Both the position numbers and the translations under genes were made by a program. This document shows, one piece after another, positions 1 to 6,492 of a stretch of 10,740 nt of DNA. The stretch comes from an uncultured bacterium (GTDB lineage: Bacteria > Planctomycetota > UBA1135 > GCA-002686595): positions 1 to 10,740 of the forward strand of contig CADEGS010000157.1 of NCBI GenBank assembly GCA_902826945.1. Direction: 5' to 3'. The notes beneath the pieces are model-generated. The model saw only the letters and a program-made list of their open reading frames with translations. It had not been told where the DNA came from and made no database searches. Position 1 is the first letter of the stretch. Each line of letters starts with the position of its first letter.

Positions 1-105
1 GCTCCCGGGCAGCGTCAGCCCCGCCCCGGCCAGCCCGACGCCCGCGAGCGAGACGGCCCAGGCGGCGAGCGGTCGCGCCAGCGCCGCGCGGGGCTCCCCC
101 TGCAC
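1..105 (-). CDS. Partial gene, N-terminus of a membrane or exported protein
   Basis: Only the first 35 codons lie in the window; the frame runs open off the left edge. I chose the GTG at 105-103 because an excellent ribosome binding site, GGAGG on the minus strand (111-115), sits 5 bases before it. The start lies 11 bases after the stop of the FtsQ-like gene, so the two are very probably one operon. The visible peptide has a short basic start (two Arg), then an uninterrupted run of Ala, Leu, Val and Gly from about residue 13 to 31. That is typical of a signal peptide or first transmembrane helix. No family can be named from this much. In a classical division cluster ftsA would follow ftsQ, but FtsA lacks such an N-terminal hydrophobic segment, so this is probably something else. 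Confidence 0.6.
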   Translation of the reverse strand, partial: MQGEPRAALARPLAAWAVSLAGVGLAGAGLTLPGS

Positions 106-116
106 GCGCGCCTCCG

Positions 117-1190
117 TCAGCGCACGCGTCCGCGCGCGCGCGAGTCGAGCGCCGGCCCGCCCGCGGCGCGGTCGCGCGCGCCGTCGGCCCGCGCGGCGGC
201 TCGCGAGCCGGCCGCGTCCAGCGCGGCCTCGCGGGCGCCGAGCCGCGGGCGCGCCGCCGGACGCGCGTCCGCGACGAGCGGCGCGTGGACGAGGCGCAGC
301 TCGGGGTGGTCCCAGCGCACGTCGAGCCGGTCCCATTCGAGCGCCGGGTCGCCGCGCTCGAGCAGCGCGAGACCCTCGCGCAGCGCGGCCCACTTGTGCT
401 CCGCCGGGAGCTCGCCCGGCGCGCCGCTCGAGGGCGCGCGCCCGAAGCGCACGACGCGCCCGCCGGCGAGCGAGAGGCTGACGCACGGGACGCCGGGGAA
501 GTCCGGGTCCGCGTCGGTCGCGTCCACCAGGACGGAGCCCATCCGCTCGCGCAGCGCGGGGTCGAGCGCGAGCGCCAGCGAGCGCACGACGTCGAGCGCG
601 GCCAGGTGGCGCGGCTCGGCCAGGAAGTCGCCGGCGCGCGCGTGCGGGAAGAGCGCGCGCCCGTCCGCGAGCGGGCCGAGCACCGGCAGCGGCACGCCCG
701 CGACCTGCGGCGGCGCCGGCCACAGCCCGGGGAGCAGCGTCCCGTCGGCGGCCACGGGCTGGAAGCGCTCGCCCTGCGGCACGCAGGCGACCGGCACGCG
801 CAGCGTGAGGTCGAAGGACAGCGCGCCCGCCTCGACGCGCGGCTCGCCGACGGCGGCTACGAACGGCAGCGCGGCGATCGCGCGCGCCAGGGCGCCGAGC
901 GCGGCCCGGTCGTCGGCGCGCAGGGGCGGGAAGGCGCCGGCGGCGGCCTCGAAGAGCGAGTCCCAGCGCGGGTCGAAGCCCGTCGTGGGGCGTGCCAGGC
1001 GCAGGGCGCGCGGGTCGATCCAGACCTGCTGCGCGCGCGCGGCGCGGGCGCGCGCGATGCGCTCGCGCACCCCCAGCGCGCCGCACAGCCCCACCGCCCA
1101 CAGCACGAGCAGCACGACCGCGGTGCTCGCGCCGCGGGCGCGCGCGGAGGGGAGCGAGGCGCTCGGGCGGGGCTGGCGCGGGAGGCGCAT
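117..1190 (-). CDS. Membrane-anchored protein with FtsQ-like architecture
   Basis: This 357-aa protein has a short basic cytoplasmic N-terminus, one transmembrane helix (about residues 21-40) and a large outer domain. Residues about 95-135 resemble a POTRA-like beta-alpha-alpha-beta unit. Next come a segment with 'VAADGTLLPG' (147-155) and a later stretch (about 244-300) with 'GGRVVRFGR', a Lys-containing helix and 'LDVRWDHPELRL'. This order and the 'DADG..L' and 'G..v.lG....K' patterns recall the POTRA and beta domains of FtsQ/DivIB, the bitopic division protein that binds FtsB and FtsL. The similarity is remote and is read by eye. The last 50 residues are Arg/Ala-rich and low in complexity. 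It starts 21 bases after the 92-aa gene and ends 11 bases before the next start, so it sits mid-operon. Its Shine-Dalgarno is weak. It could also be an unrelated one-helix envelope protein. Confidence 0.6.
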   Translation of the reverse strand: MRLPRQPRPSASLPSARARGASTAVVLLVLWAVGLCGALGVRERIARARAARAQQVWIDPRALRLARPTTGFDPRWDSLFEAAAGAFPPLRADDRAALGALARAIAALPFVAAVGEPRVEAGALSFDLTLRVPVACVPQGERFQPVAADGTLLPGLWPAPPQVAGVPLPVLGPLADGRALFPHARAGDFLAEPRHLAALDVVRSLALALDPALRERMGSVLVDATDADPDFPGVPCVSLSLAGGRVVRFGRAPSSGAPGELPAEHKWAALREGLALLERGDPALEWDRLDVRWDHPELRLVHAPLVADARPAARPRLGAREAALDAAGSRAAARADGARDRAAGGPALDSRARGRVR

Positions 1191-1211
1191 CCGGTGGCTC
1201 GCCCCGCGCGC

Positions 1212-1490
1212 TCAGTTCATGCGGGCGGGCACGGCCTGCACCTCGAGCTCGTGCCCCACGGGGCCGGGGCCGGCCGCGTAGCCGCCGCCGCGCTGGCGCA
1301 GGACCTCCTCGATGTAGAGGTCCAGGCTGGCCTGGATCTCCTCGACCTCGTCGCGCGAGAGCAGGAGGCGCGGGCCGCTCTGGGCGTGGAGCTCGTGGGC
1401 GAGCAGGCGCGAGAGGATCTTGACGTGCGCGAGCTGGCGCTCGTGGCGCGACGTGTGGGTCGGGACGGGGCTGGTTGCGCTGCGCTCCAT
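1212..1490 (-). CDS. Small hypothetical protein (92 aa)
   Basis: I do not recognise this protein. It is soluble-looking and mostly helical. Residues about 17-67 form an amphipathic stretch ('RQLAHVKILSRLLAHELH' and 'EVEEIQASLDLYIEEVLRQR') that could be a coiled coil or a helical hairpin, followed by a Gly/Pro-rich tail. There is no signal peptide and no Cys. The ATG at 1490 is supported by GGAG six bases upstream on the minus strand. It is the first gene of the leftward group, 21 bases ahead of the FtsQ-like gene and divergent from the helicase. The short gap and good ribosome binding site make it more likely a real gene than a shadow. Its position would fit a small partner or regulator of the membrane protein behind it, but that is only inference. 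Confidence 0.6.
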   Translation of the reverse strand: MERSATSPVPTHTSRHERQLAHVKILSRLLAHELHAQSGPRLLLSRDEVEEIQASLDLYIEEVLRQRGGGYAAGPGPVGHELEVQAVPARMN

Positions 1491-1651
1491 GGTTGGCTCC
1501 GAAATGGCGCCGGGGATCGACCGGCCGCGAGGACTGCGAGCGCGCCGCCGGGCGCCCGTCCACGCACTAGATACGGCTTTCGCCGGCAGGGCTCAAGGCC
1601 GCGTCGCACGATCGCTCGCGCCGCTTCCCATCGCCCGCCGTGGAGGGCACG
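1491..1651. promoter_or_regulatory. Divergent promoter region
   Basis: These 161 gene-free bases separate the leftward operon from the rightward helicase gene, so both promoters should lie here. The one clear AT-rich island in otherwise very GC-rich DNA is ACTAGATAC (1566-1574). It offers a plus-strand -10 candidate TAGATA (1568-1573) and, on the other strand, TATCTA. I find no convincing -35 box at the right distance on either side. The helicase ribosome binding site GGAGGG is at 1642-1647. Confidence 0.35.
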
Positions 1652-3709
1652 ATGGGCCGCGGTTCCATGCCCGTTCCCAGCGGCGAAGCGCGCGGCCCGG
1701 CCGCGGGAGGGTCCTCCCCACAGCCCCGGCGCGAGCCGCTCGCGCAGTGGAAGGGCTTCCGCCTGCTCTCGTTCCAGGTCGCGGCGATCGAGGCGCTGCG
1801 CCAGGGGCACAACGTGCTCCTGTCGGCGCCGACCGGCGCGGGCAAGACGCTCGTGGCCGAGTACGCCGTCGCGGACGCGGTCGCGCGCGGCAAGCGCTGC
1901 GTGTACACGGCCCCGATCAAGGCCCTCTCGAACCAGAAGTACCGCGACTTCCGGGAGGACCCGTCGATGGACGTGGGGCTGATGACGGGCGACGTCACGC
2001 TCAGCCCGCGCGCGCAGGTGCTGATCATGACGACCGAGATCCTGCGCAACGCGATCCTCGAGAAACCGGGCGGCCTGGCCGACGTCGAGACGGTGATCTT
2101 CGACGAGATCCACTTCCTCGACGACCCCGAGCGCGGCTCGGTGTGGGAGGAGTCGCTGATCTTCGCTCCGCCCGGGGTGCGCTTCCTGTCGCTCTCGGCC
2201 ACGATCGCGAACCTCGACCAGCTCGGCGCCTGGATGCGCGAGATCCGCCCGCACGAGCTCTCCATCATCCGCTCCGAGCGCCGGCCGGTGCCGCTGACGC
2301 ACCGCCTCTACCACGCCGAGCACGGCCTGTTCGCGCTGGAGCGGCTCGACTGGGTGCGGCGGCGCGCGGCACCGCGGCGGCGGCGCCGGGAGGACCGCCA
2401 CCGGCCGCGCTCCGAGCGCGGGGGGCAGCGGCGGCTGCTCGACCTCTTGCAGGAGGACGGCCTCTTGCCCGCGCTGGTCTTCTCCTTCAGCCGCCGCGAC
2501 TGCGAGGGGCTGGCGCTCGCGAACGAGCGCCGCTCGCTGCTCGACCGCGCGGAGGCGGAGCGCATGGACGCGCTGCAGCGGCGCCTGGTCGAGCAGTTCC
2601 AGCTCGACCCGGGCGAGCTCGACGGCGAGGTCTTCCGCCTCGGCCGGCGCGGCGTGGGCTACCACCACGCGGGCCTCCTGCCGATCCACAAGGAGGTCGT
2701 CGAGCGCATGTTCACCTCGGGGCTGATCAAGCTCCTGTTCACGACCGAGACCTTCGCGCTCGGCATCAACATGCCCGCGCGCACGGTCGTGTTCGCCTCG
2801 CTGCGCAAGTTCGACGGCGTGGCCTTCGACTACATGCGCACGCGCGACTACATGCAGATGGCCGGCCGCGCCGGGCGCCAGGGCATCGACGAGCGCGGCC
2901 ACGTCGTCTCGTACCTCGACCAGCGCGACCTCGAGGAGGCGCCGCTGCGGCGCATGATCGAGGGCCGCCCCGAGCCGGTGCAGAGCCGCTTCCGGCTGAC
3001 CTACGCCACGATCCTGCACCTGATGGAGCACCTCGGGCGCGAGCGCCTGCACGAGGCCTGGCAGAAGTCGTTCCTCGAGTTCCAGCAGCGCGCGAAGAGC
3101 AAGAAGGCGCGCGAGCACCACGCGCGCGCCGAGCGCGCGCGCGTCGAGGCGCAGATCGCGCTGCTCTCCGAGCTGCGCTACCTGGACGCCTCCGAGCGCC
3201 TGACCCCGCGCGGGCGCATGGCGCGCCTGCTCTACGGCTTCGAGCTGCAGATCACCGAGATGCTCTTCCGCGGCGTGCTGGAGGAGCTCCCGCCGCGCGC
3301 GCTCGCGACCGTGTTCGTCGGCCTGGTGCACGAGGGCCGCCGGCGCACGCCCACGTACGTGTCCTCGCGCCTCTTCGGCGCCGCGCGGCGGCGCGTGGAC
3401 GCGCTCCTGGTCGAGCTGGCCGGGCGCGAGCGCGCGCACGGCCTGCCCGGCGCGCTGAAGGCGGCCGACTGGTCGCTGACGCCGGCCGTCGCCGCCTGGT
3501 GCGACGGGCGCGGCTTCGACGAGGTCGAGGAGCTGGTCGAGGAGACGGCCGGCGACGTGTGCCGCACCTTCCGCATGGCGCTGCAGCTCATCCGCCACGT
3601 GCGCCGCTCGCTCGACCCGCGCGACCTCCTGGCCGAGCGCCTGGCGGAGGTGGTCGAGATGGTGAACCGCGACGAGGTGGACGCGCGCCGGCAGCTCGAG
3701 CTGGGCTGA
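1652..3709 (+). CDS. Ski2/Mtr4-family DExH-box RNA helicase
   Basis: This 685-aa ATP-dependent helicase most likely acts on structured RNA in the cytoplasm. All superfamily 2 motifs are present in order: I APTGAGKT (59-66), Ia 'APIKALSNQKYRDF' (87-100), Ib TTEILRN (127-133), II DEIH (151-154), III SAT (182-184), IV around 'LVFSFSRRDCE' (275-285), then YHHAG (337-341), V 'TTETFALGINMPART' (364-378) and VI QMAGRAGRQG (402-411). DEIH, 'ALSNQKYRDF' and YHHAG are Ski2/Mtr4/HelY hallmarks. A charged helical stretch (about 470-505) and a DSHCT-like helical domain (about 510-675) follow. There is no room for the large beta-barrel arch insertion of eukaryotic Mtr4. An Arg-rich linker (235-261) lies between the RecA domains. 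I prefer ATG 1652 over an in-frame GTG at 1640 because GGAGGG (1642-1647) sits four bases before it. The stop codon is inside a long hairpin. Confidence 0.92.
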   Translation: MGRGSMPVPSGEARGPAAGGSSPQPRREPLAQWKGFRLLSFQVAAIEALRQGHNVLLSAPTGAGKTLVAEYAVADAVARGKRCVYTAPIKALSNQKYRDFREDPSMDVGLMTGDVTLSPRAQVLIMTTEILRNAILEKPGGLADVETVIFDEIHFLDDPERGSVWEESLIFAPPGVRFLSLSATIANLDQLGAWMREIRPHELSIIRSERRPVPLTHRLYHAEHGLFALERLDWVRRRAAPRRRRREDRHRPRSERGGQRRLLDLLQEDGLLPALVFSFSRRDCEGLALANERRSLLDRAEAERMDALQRRLVEQFQLDPGELDGEVFRLGRRGVGYHHAGLLPIHKEVVERMFTSGLIKLLFTTETFALGINMPARTVVFASLRKFDGVAFDYMRTRDYMQMAGRAGRQGIDERGHVVSYLDQRDLEEAPLRRMIEGRPEPVQSRFRLTYATILHLMEHLGRERLHEAWQKSFLEFQQRAKSKKAREHHARAERARVEAQIALLSELRYLDASERLTPRGRMARLLYGFELQITEMLFRGVLEELPPRALATVFVGLVHEGRRRTPTYVSSRLFGAARRRVDALLVELAGRERAHGLPGALKAADWSLTPAVAAWCDGRGFDEVEELVEETAGDVCRTFRMALQLIRHVRRSLDPRDLLAERLAEVVEMVNRDEVDARRQLELG

Positions 3710-3768
3710 GCGCCCGGAGCGGCGGCCCCTCGCCTCCGCGAGGGGCCGCCGCTCCGGGCGCTCAGCCC
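3703..3768 (+). terminator. Perfect 31-bp hairpin overlapping the helicase stop codon
   Basis: Bases 3703-3733 are the exact reverse complement of 3738-3768, leaving a four-base loop CTCC. The left arm begins in the last sense codon and includes the TGA stop; the right arm places a mirror-image TCA at 3762-3764. There is no T tract after it, so it differs from a textbook intrinsic terminator, although T-less strong hairpins are common at gene ends in GC-rich bacteria. It could equally protect the mRNA 3' end or terminate from both directions. The right arm overlaps the first seven bases of the dispersed repeat. Confidence 0.7.
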
Positions 3769-3872
3769 CGCGGCCGCATGGCCGCGGCCGGCGCCCCCCG
3801 GGCGCCGTGGCGCCGCAGGCCTCGCTCGCGCCGCAGGCGCGACCCCATCGTCGCGCAGCGACGGAAGCACGC
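3762..3872 (+). repeat. Dispersed structured intergenic repeat, copy 1
   Basis: This 111-bp element matches 7754-7859. The first ~60 bases are nearly identical apart from a 3-base length difference, the middle ~23 bases diverge, and the last 26 bases (3847-3872) are identical. Two hairpins are kept in both copies: CCGCGGCC/GGCCGCGG with loop GCAT (3768-3787), and CGTCGC/GCGACG with loop GCA (3849-3863). Between them lies GGCGCC-GT-GGCGCC. On the minus strand both copies read open to a TGA at their left end, but the frame is lost in the middle, which argues for a DNA or RNA element rather than a coding remnant. It could be a REP-like element or a structured 3' UTR. Confidence 0.75.
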
Positions 3873-4311
3873 ACCCCGTCGCTCCCGCTCCCGCTCACCA
3901 TGAAGAAGGAGCACCAGGCGTCCCACGCCCCGACGCCGCGCGACCCGCGCATCCCGCGCCGCGACCCCGCCCTCCCCTGCGGAGTTTCCCGCACGCGAAC
4001 GGTTGCCTCCCCCGCCCCGCTCGCTACTACGCCGCGAGCGGTGCCCTCCGCGCCCCGGCCTAGCGCCGGGCGGGTGGTCCGCTCCTTCTCTTGGCAACGC
4101 GCACCTCGGGCCGAGCGGCGTCGCCGCGGGACCCGGACTTCGCGGCCGCGCGCCGCGGCGTCCGAATCCCCCGCCGATCCTTCGGATCCGGAGACTCCAC
4201 CGCTACGGTACGGCCCCCCTGCCCCCTGCGGACGAGCCGACGGACCACCGACGCTCCCCCCGCGCGCCCTCGCGGCGCCGCGCGGCCCCCACCCTTCCGT
4301 CCCCCACACCC
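3873..4311. other. Gene-free C-rich stretch before the alpha/beta-hydrolase gene
   Basis: I see no convincing gene here. The open frames across it are low-complexity Pro/Arg/Ala strings caused by the base composition. The plus strand is markedly C-rich towards its right end (about 4250-4311). Small inverted repeats are present: CCCGGC/GCCGGG around 4054-4070 and GATCC/GGATC around 4177-4188. Two very weak promoter-like pairs can be drawn, TTGCCT (4003) with TACTAC (4025) and TTCGGA (4181) with TACGGT (4204). Each has half or little more of the consensus bases, so neither is firm. The stretch must carry the promoter for the gene at 4312 unless that gene is read through from the helicase. Confidence 0.5.
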
Positions 4312-5082
4312 ATGCTCCGAGTCCTGGTCCTGGCTGCCCTCGTGGCCGCCCCGATCGACGCGCTCCTGCGCCCCTCCCGCGGCTCCGACGAGGGCAACGT
4401 CGTCTCGGTCCGCGCCAGCGACGGCACCGAGCTCGCGGGGACCTTCTACGCCCCGCCCGCCAAGTCGGGCGCGAGCCCGACGCCCGGCGTGCTGATGGTC
4501 CACGACGCGGGGAGCGACCGTCACCAGCTCGACGAGCTCGCGCTCAAGCTGCAGAAGTCCGGCTTCGCGGTGCTGACGCTCGACCTGCGCTCGCACGGCC
4601 AGAGCCGCGGCAAGGACGGCGGCTGGGCGGACCTGGTCGAGGACGAGAAGACGCGCGTGTGGGCGCTGGCGACGCGCGACATCGACGCCGGGGCGGCGTG
4701 GCTCCTGGCGCAGTCGAACGTGCACTCGACGAACCTGAGCCTGGCCGGGATCGGCTCGGGCTGCGCGCTGGCCGTGCGCCACGCGCGCACCGACGAGAAC
4801 GTGCGCTGCGTCGTCCTGATGGCGCCGCGCGCCAAGGACTACGGCTTCGACGTCGCGGCCGACCTGCAGAAGATCGAGGGGCTGCCGACCTTGGTCGTCA
4901 CGGCCAAGGACGACGAGCAGGCGCGCGTCATGGTCGAGGAGGCGAACAAGAGCTCGGCGCCCTTCGTCGAGCTCGACTACGCGGCCGTGCGCGTCGCCAA
5001 CGTGCTCGAGGACCGCAAGGTCCCGGGCCGGGTGGCGACCTGGATCAAGGACTGCGCGATGCCCAAGCGCGGTCGCGGCTGA
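4312..5082 (+). CDS. Exported alpha/beta-hydrolase fold protein, probably non-catalytic
   Basis: This 256-aa protein has a likely signal peptide or anchor (residues 1-19, 'MLRVLVLAALVAAPIDALL') and a dienelactone-hydrolase/serine-aminopeptidase-like fold. The oxyanion-loop region is 'VLMVHDAGSDRHQ' (60-72), the next strand-loop 'LTLDLRSHGQSRG' (88-100), the nucleophile elbow 'LSLAGIGSGCALAV' (142-155) and the acid strand 'TLVVTAKDDEQARV' (193-206). In the usual GxSxG elbow the middle residue is Ser; here the alignment gives G-I-G-S-G with Gly148 in that place. There is no His at all after residue 157, so the catalytic His is also missing. The fold seems kept while the triad is gone, suggesting a binding or scaffolding role. 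I chose ATG 4312 because the signal peptide begins there; no Shine-Dalgarno precedes it. It ends 81 bases before the amidohydrolase pair. Ser149 as an unorthodox nucleophile cannot be excluded. Confidence 0.82.
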   Translation: MLRVLVLAALVAAPIDALLRPSRGSDEGNVVSVRASDGTELAGTFYAPPAKSGASPTPGVLMVHDAGSDRHQLDELALKLQKSGFAVLTLDLRSHGQSRGKDGGWADLVEDEKTRVWALATRDIDAGAAWLLAQSNVHSTNLSLAGIGSGCALAVRHARTDENVRCVVLMAPRAKDYGFDVAADLQKIEGLPTLVVTAKDDEQARVMVEEANKSSAPFVELDYAAVRVANVLEDRKVPGRVATWIKDCAMPKRGRG

Positions 5083-5134
5083 CGGTCGGCGCCCGCGGTC
5101 GCGAGCCGCCGCGTGCGCGCGGGCAGCGGGACAC

Positions 5135-5162
5135 TAGAATCCGGCCTCCCCTCGGAGGAAGG
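5135..5162 (+). promoter_or_regulatory. Candidate -10 box and Shine-Dalgarno for the amidohydrolase pair
   Basis: TAGAAT (5135-5140) is a good sigma-70-type -10 match and one of the few AT-rich spots here, but no recognisable -35 lies 16-18 bases upstream. Transcription would start near 5147. GGAGGAAGG (5154-5162) is a very strong ribosome binding site five bases (after GGAGG) from ATG 5164, and it decides that start over upstream in-frame codons from 5113. A weak inverted repeat GCCCGCG/CGCGGGC (5091-5124) lies between the preceding stop and this site. Confidence 0.4.
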
Positions 5163-5163
5163 C

Positions 5164-6492
5164 ATGCCGCTCCCGCACCTGCTCCTGGCCCTCGTCCCCG
5201 CCCTCGCGCCGCCGCAGGAGGGCGCGCCCCGGAGCGAGGGCGCCGCCATCGCCTTCGTCGGCGCCCGGCTGATCCCGATCGAGGGGCACGAGATCGAGAA
5301 CGGCGTGCTCGTCGTGCGCGACGGCCTGATCGCGCGCGTCGGGTCGATCGACGACACCGAGATCCCCGTCGGCGCGACCGTGCGCGACGTCGGCGGCTGG
5401 ACGATCCTGCCCGGCCTGGTGGACACGCACAGCCACGTCGGCGGCGGCTGGGGCGCGGACGGCTCGGCGCCGATCCAGCCCGAGGTGCGCGTCCTCGACT
5501 CGATCGACGTGCGCAGCCCGAGCCTGCAGCGCGCGCAGTCGGGCGGCGTCACGACCGTGAACGTCATGCCCGGCTCGGGGCACCTGTGCAGCGGCCAGAC
5601 GCTGTACCTGAAGCTGCGCGACGGCGGCGCGATCGAGGAGCTCCTGATCCGCGCCGAGGACGGCTCGATCGCCGGCGGCCTGAAGATGGCCAACGGGACG
5701 AACTCGCAGCGCGGGCCGCCGTTCCCCGGCACGCGCGCGAAGTCCGCGGCGCTGGTGCGCGCGAAGCTCCTCGAGGCGCTGGACTACCGCGACAAGGTCG
5801 CGCGCGCCGGCGACGACGCCGAGAAGCTGCCGCCGCGCGACCTCGCCCTGGAGGCGCTGCTCGAGGTGCTCGACGGGAAGCGCATCGTGCACCACCACAC
5901 GCACCGCCACGACGACATCCTGACCGTGCTGCGCCTGCGCGCGGAGTTCGGCTTCCGCGTCGTGCTGCACCACGTGTCGGACGCGCACAAGGTCGCGGAC
6001 GAGATCGCCGCCGCCGGCGTGCCCTGCTCGGTGATCGTCGTCGACAGCCCCGGCGGGAAGCTCGAGGCGCGCGACCTGTCGCTCGCGACCGGCGCCGCGC
6101 TGGAGCGCGCCGGGGTGCCGGTCGCGTTCCACACCGACGACTGGATCACCGACTCGCGCCTGTTCCTGCGCAGCGCCGCCCTGGCGGTGCGCGCCGGCAT
6201 GTCGCGCGAGAAGGCGCTGGCGGCGCTGACGATCGAGGGCGCGCGCATGCTCGACCTCGACGGCCGCGTCGGCAGCCTGGCGGTCGGCAAGGACGCCGAC
6301 TTCGTGCTGCTCGACGGCGACCCGCTGTCGGTCTACACGCGCGTGCGCGAGACCTGGGTCGAGGGCAAGCGCGTGTTCGACCTGGCCGCCGAGCAGGACC
6401 GCCTGTGGGCCGAGGGCGGCTGGGGCGCCGGCAACGACTCGCCGCCGCCGTGCTGCACGGGCTGGGGCGCCGACGAGGAGGACGATCGATGA
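5164..6492 (+). CDS. Secreted metal-dependent amidohydrolase (imidazolonepropionase-like), active-type
   Basis: This 442-aa member of the amidohydrolase superfamily belongs to the exported imidazolonepropionase/prolidase-like branch. Such enzymes hydrolyse amide or cyclic-amide bonds, often in peptides; the substrate here is unknown. A short hydrophobic leader (1-18, ending 'LAPPQ') suggests export. The N-terminal beta domain (about 28-82) leads to 'PGLVDTHSHVGG' (83-93) with the HxH metal pair His89/His91. Further ligand-type residues are the His cluster 'HHHTHRHDD' (243-251), 'LHHVSDAHK' (268-276) and 'HTDDW' (323-327, Asp325 or Asp326). The C-terminus returns to the beta domain with 'GRVGSLAVGKDADFVLLDGDPLS' split across 367-389. 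A 36-residue tail ends with 'PPPCCTGW' and an acidic run. The ATG overlaps the next gene's start by four bases (ATGA), so the two are translationally coupled. The neighbour is a related but degenerate paralogue. Confidence 0.9.
   Translation: MPLPHLLLALVPALAPPQEGAPRSEGAAIAFVGARLIPIEGHEIENGVLVVRDGLIARVGSIDDTEIPVGATVRDVGGWTILPGLVDTHSHVGGGWGADGSAPIQPEVRVLDSIDVRSPSLQRAQSGGVTTVNVMPGSGHLCSGQTLYLKLRDGGAIEELLIRAEDGSIAGGLKMANGTNSQRGPPFPGTRAKSAALVRAKLLEALDYRDKVARAGDDAEKLPPRDLALEALLEVLDGKRIVHHHTHRHDDILTVLRLRAEFGFRVVLHHVSDAHKVADEIAAAGVPCSVIVVDSPGGKLEARDLSLATGAALERAGVPVAFHTDDWITDSRLFLRSAALAVRAGMSREKALAALTIEGARMLDLDGRVGSLAVGKDADFVLLDGDPLSVYTRVRETWVEGKRVFDLAAEQDRLWAEGGWGAGNDSPPPCCTGWGADEEDDR

Noticed and set aside
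285..1982. 565-codon plus-strand open frame opposite the FtsQ-like gene
   Set aside because: Arg/Ala/Gly-rich shadow of the minus-strand genes caused by high GC; no domain, no ribosome site, and it runs into the helicase in another frame.
1420..3903. 827-codon plus-strand open frame across the helicase gene
   Set aside because: Out-of-frame shadow; the overlapping frame carries every helicase motif and the proper ribosome binding site.
3762..4097. Minus-strand small gene ending inside repeat copy 1
   Set aside because: The peptide is Arg/Gly-rich and its frame is not preserved in repeat copy 2, so the conservation is at nucleic-acid level.
1217..4309. 1030-codon minus-strand open frame antisense to the helicase
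   Set aside because: Low-complexity antisense frame with no recognisable domain; long antisense frames are expected at this base composition.
4003..4311. Longer N-terminus for the alpha/beta-hydrolase fold protein
   Set aside because: Pro/Arg-rich sequence without domain character; a clear signal peptide starts at 4312.
3807..6488. Upstream in-frame extension of the second amidohydrolase
   Set aside because: The extension is low-complexity and passes through two real genes in the wrong frame; a signal peptide begins at 6489.
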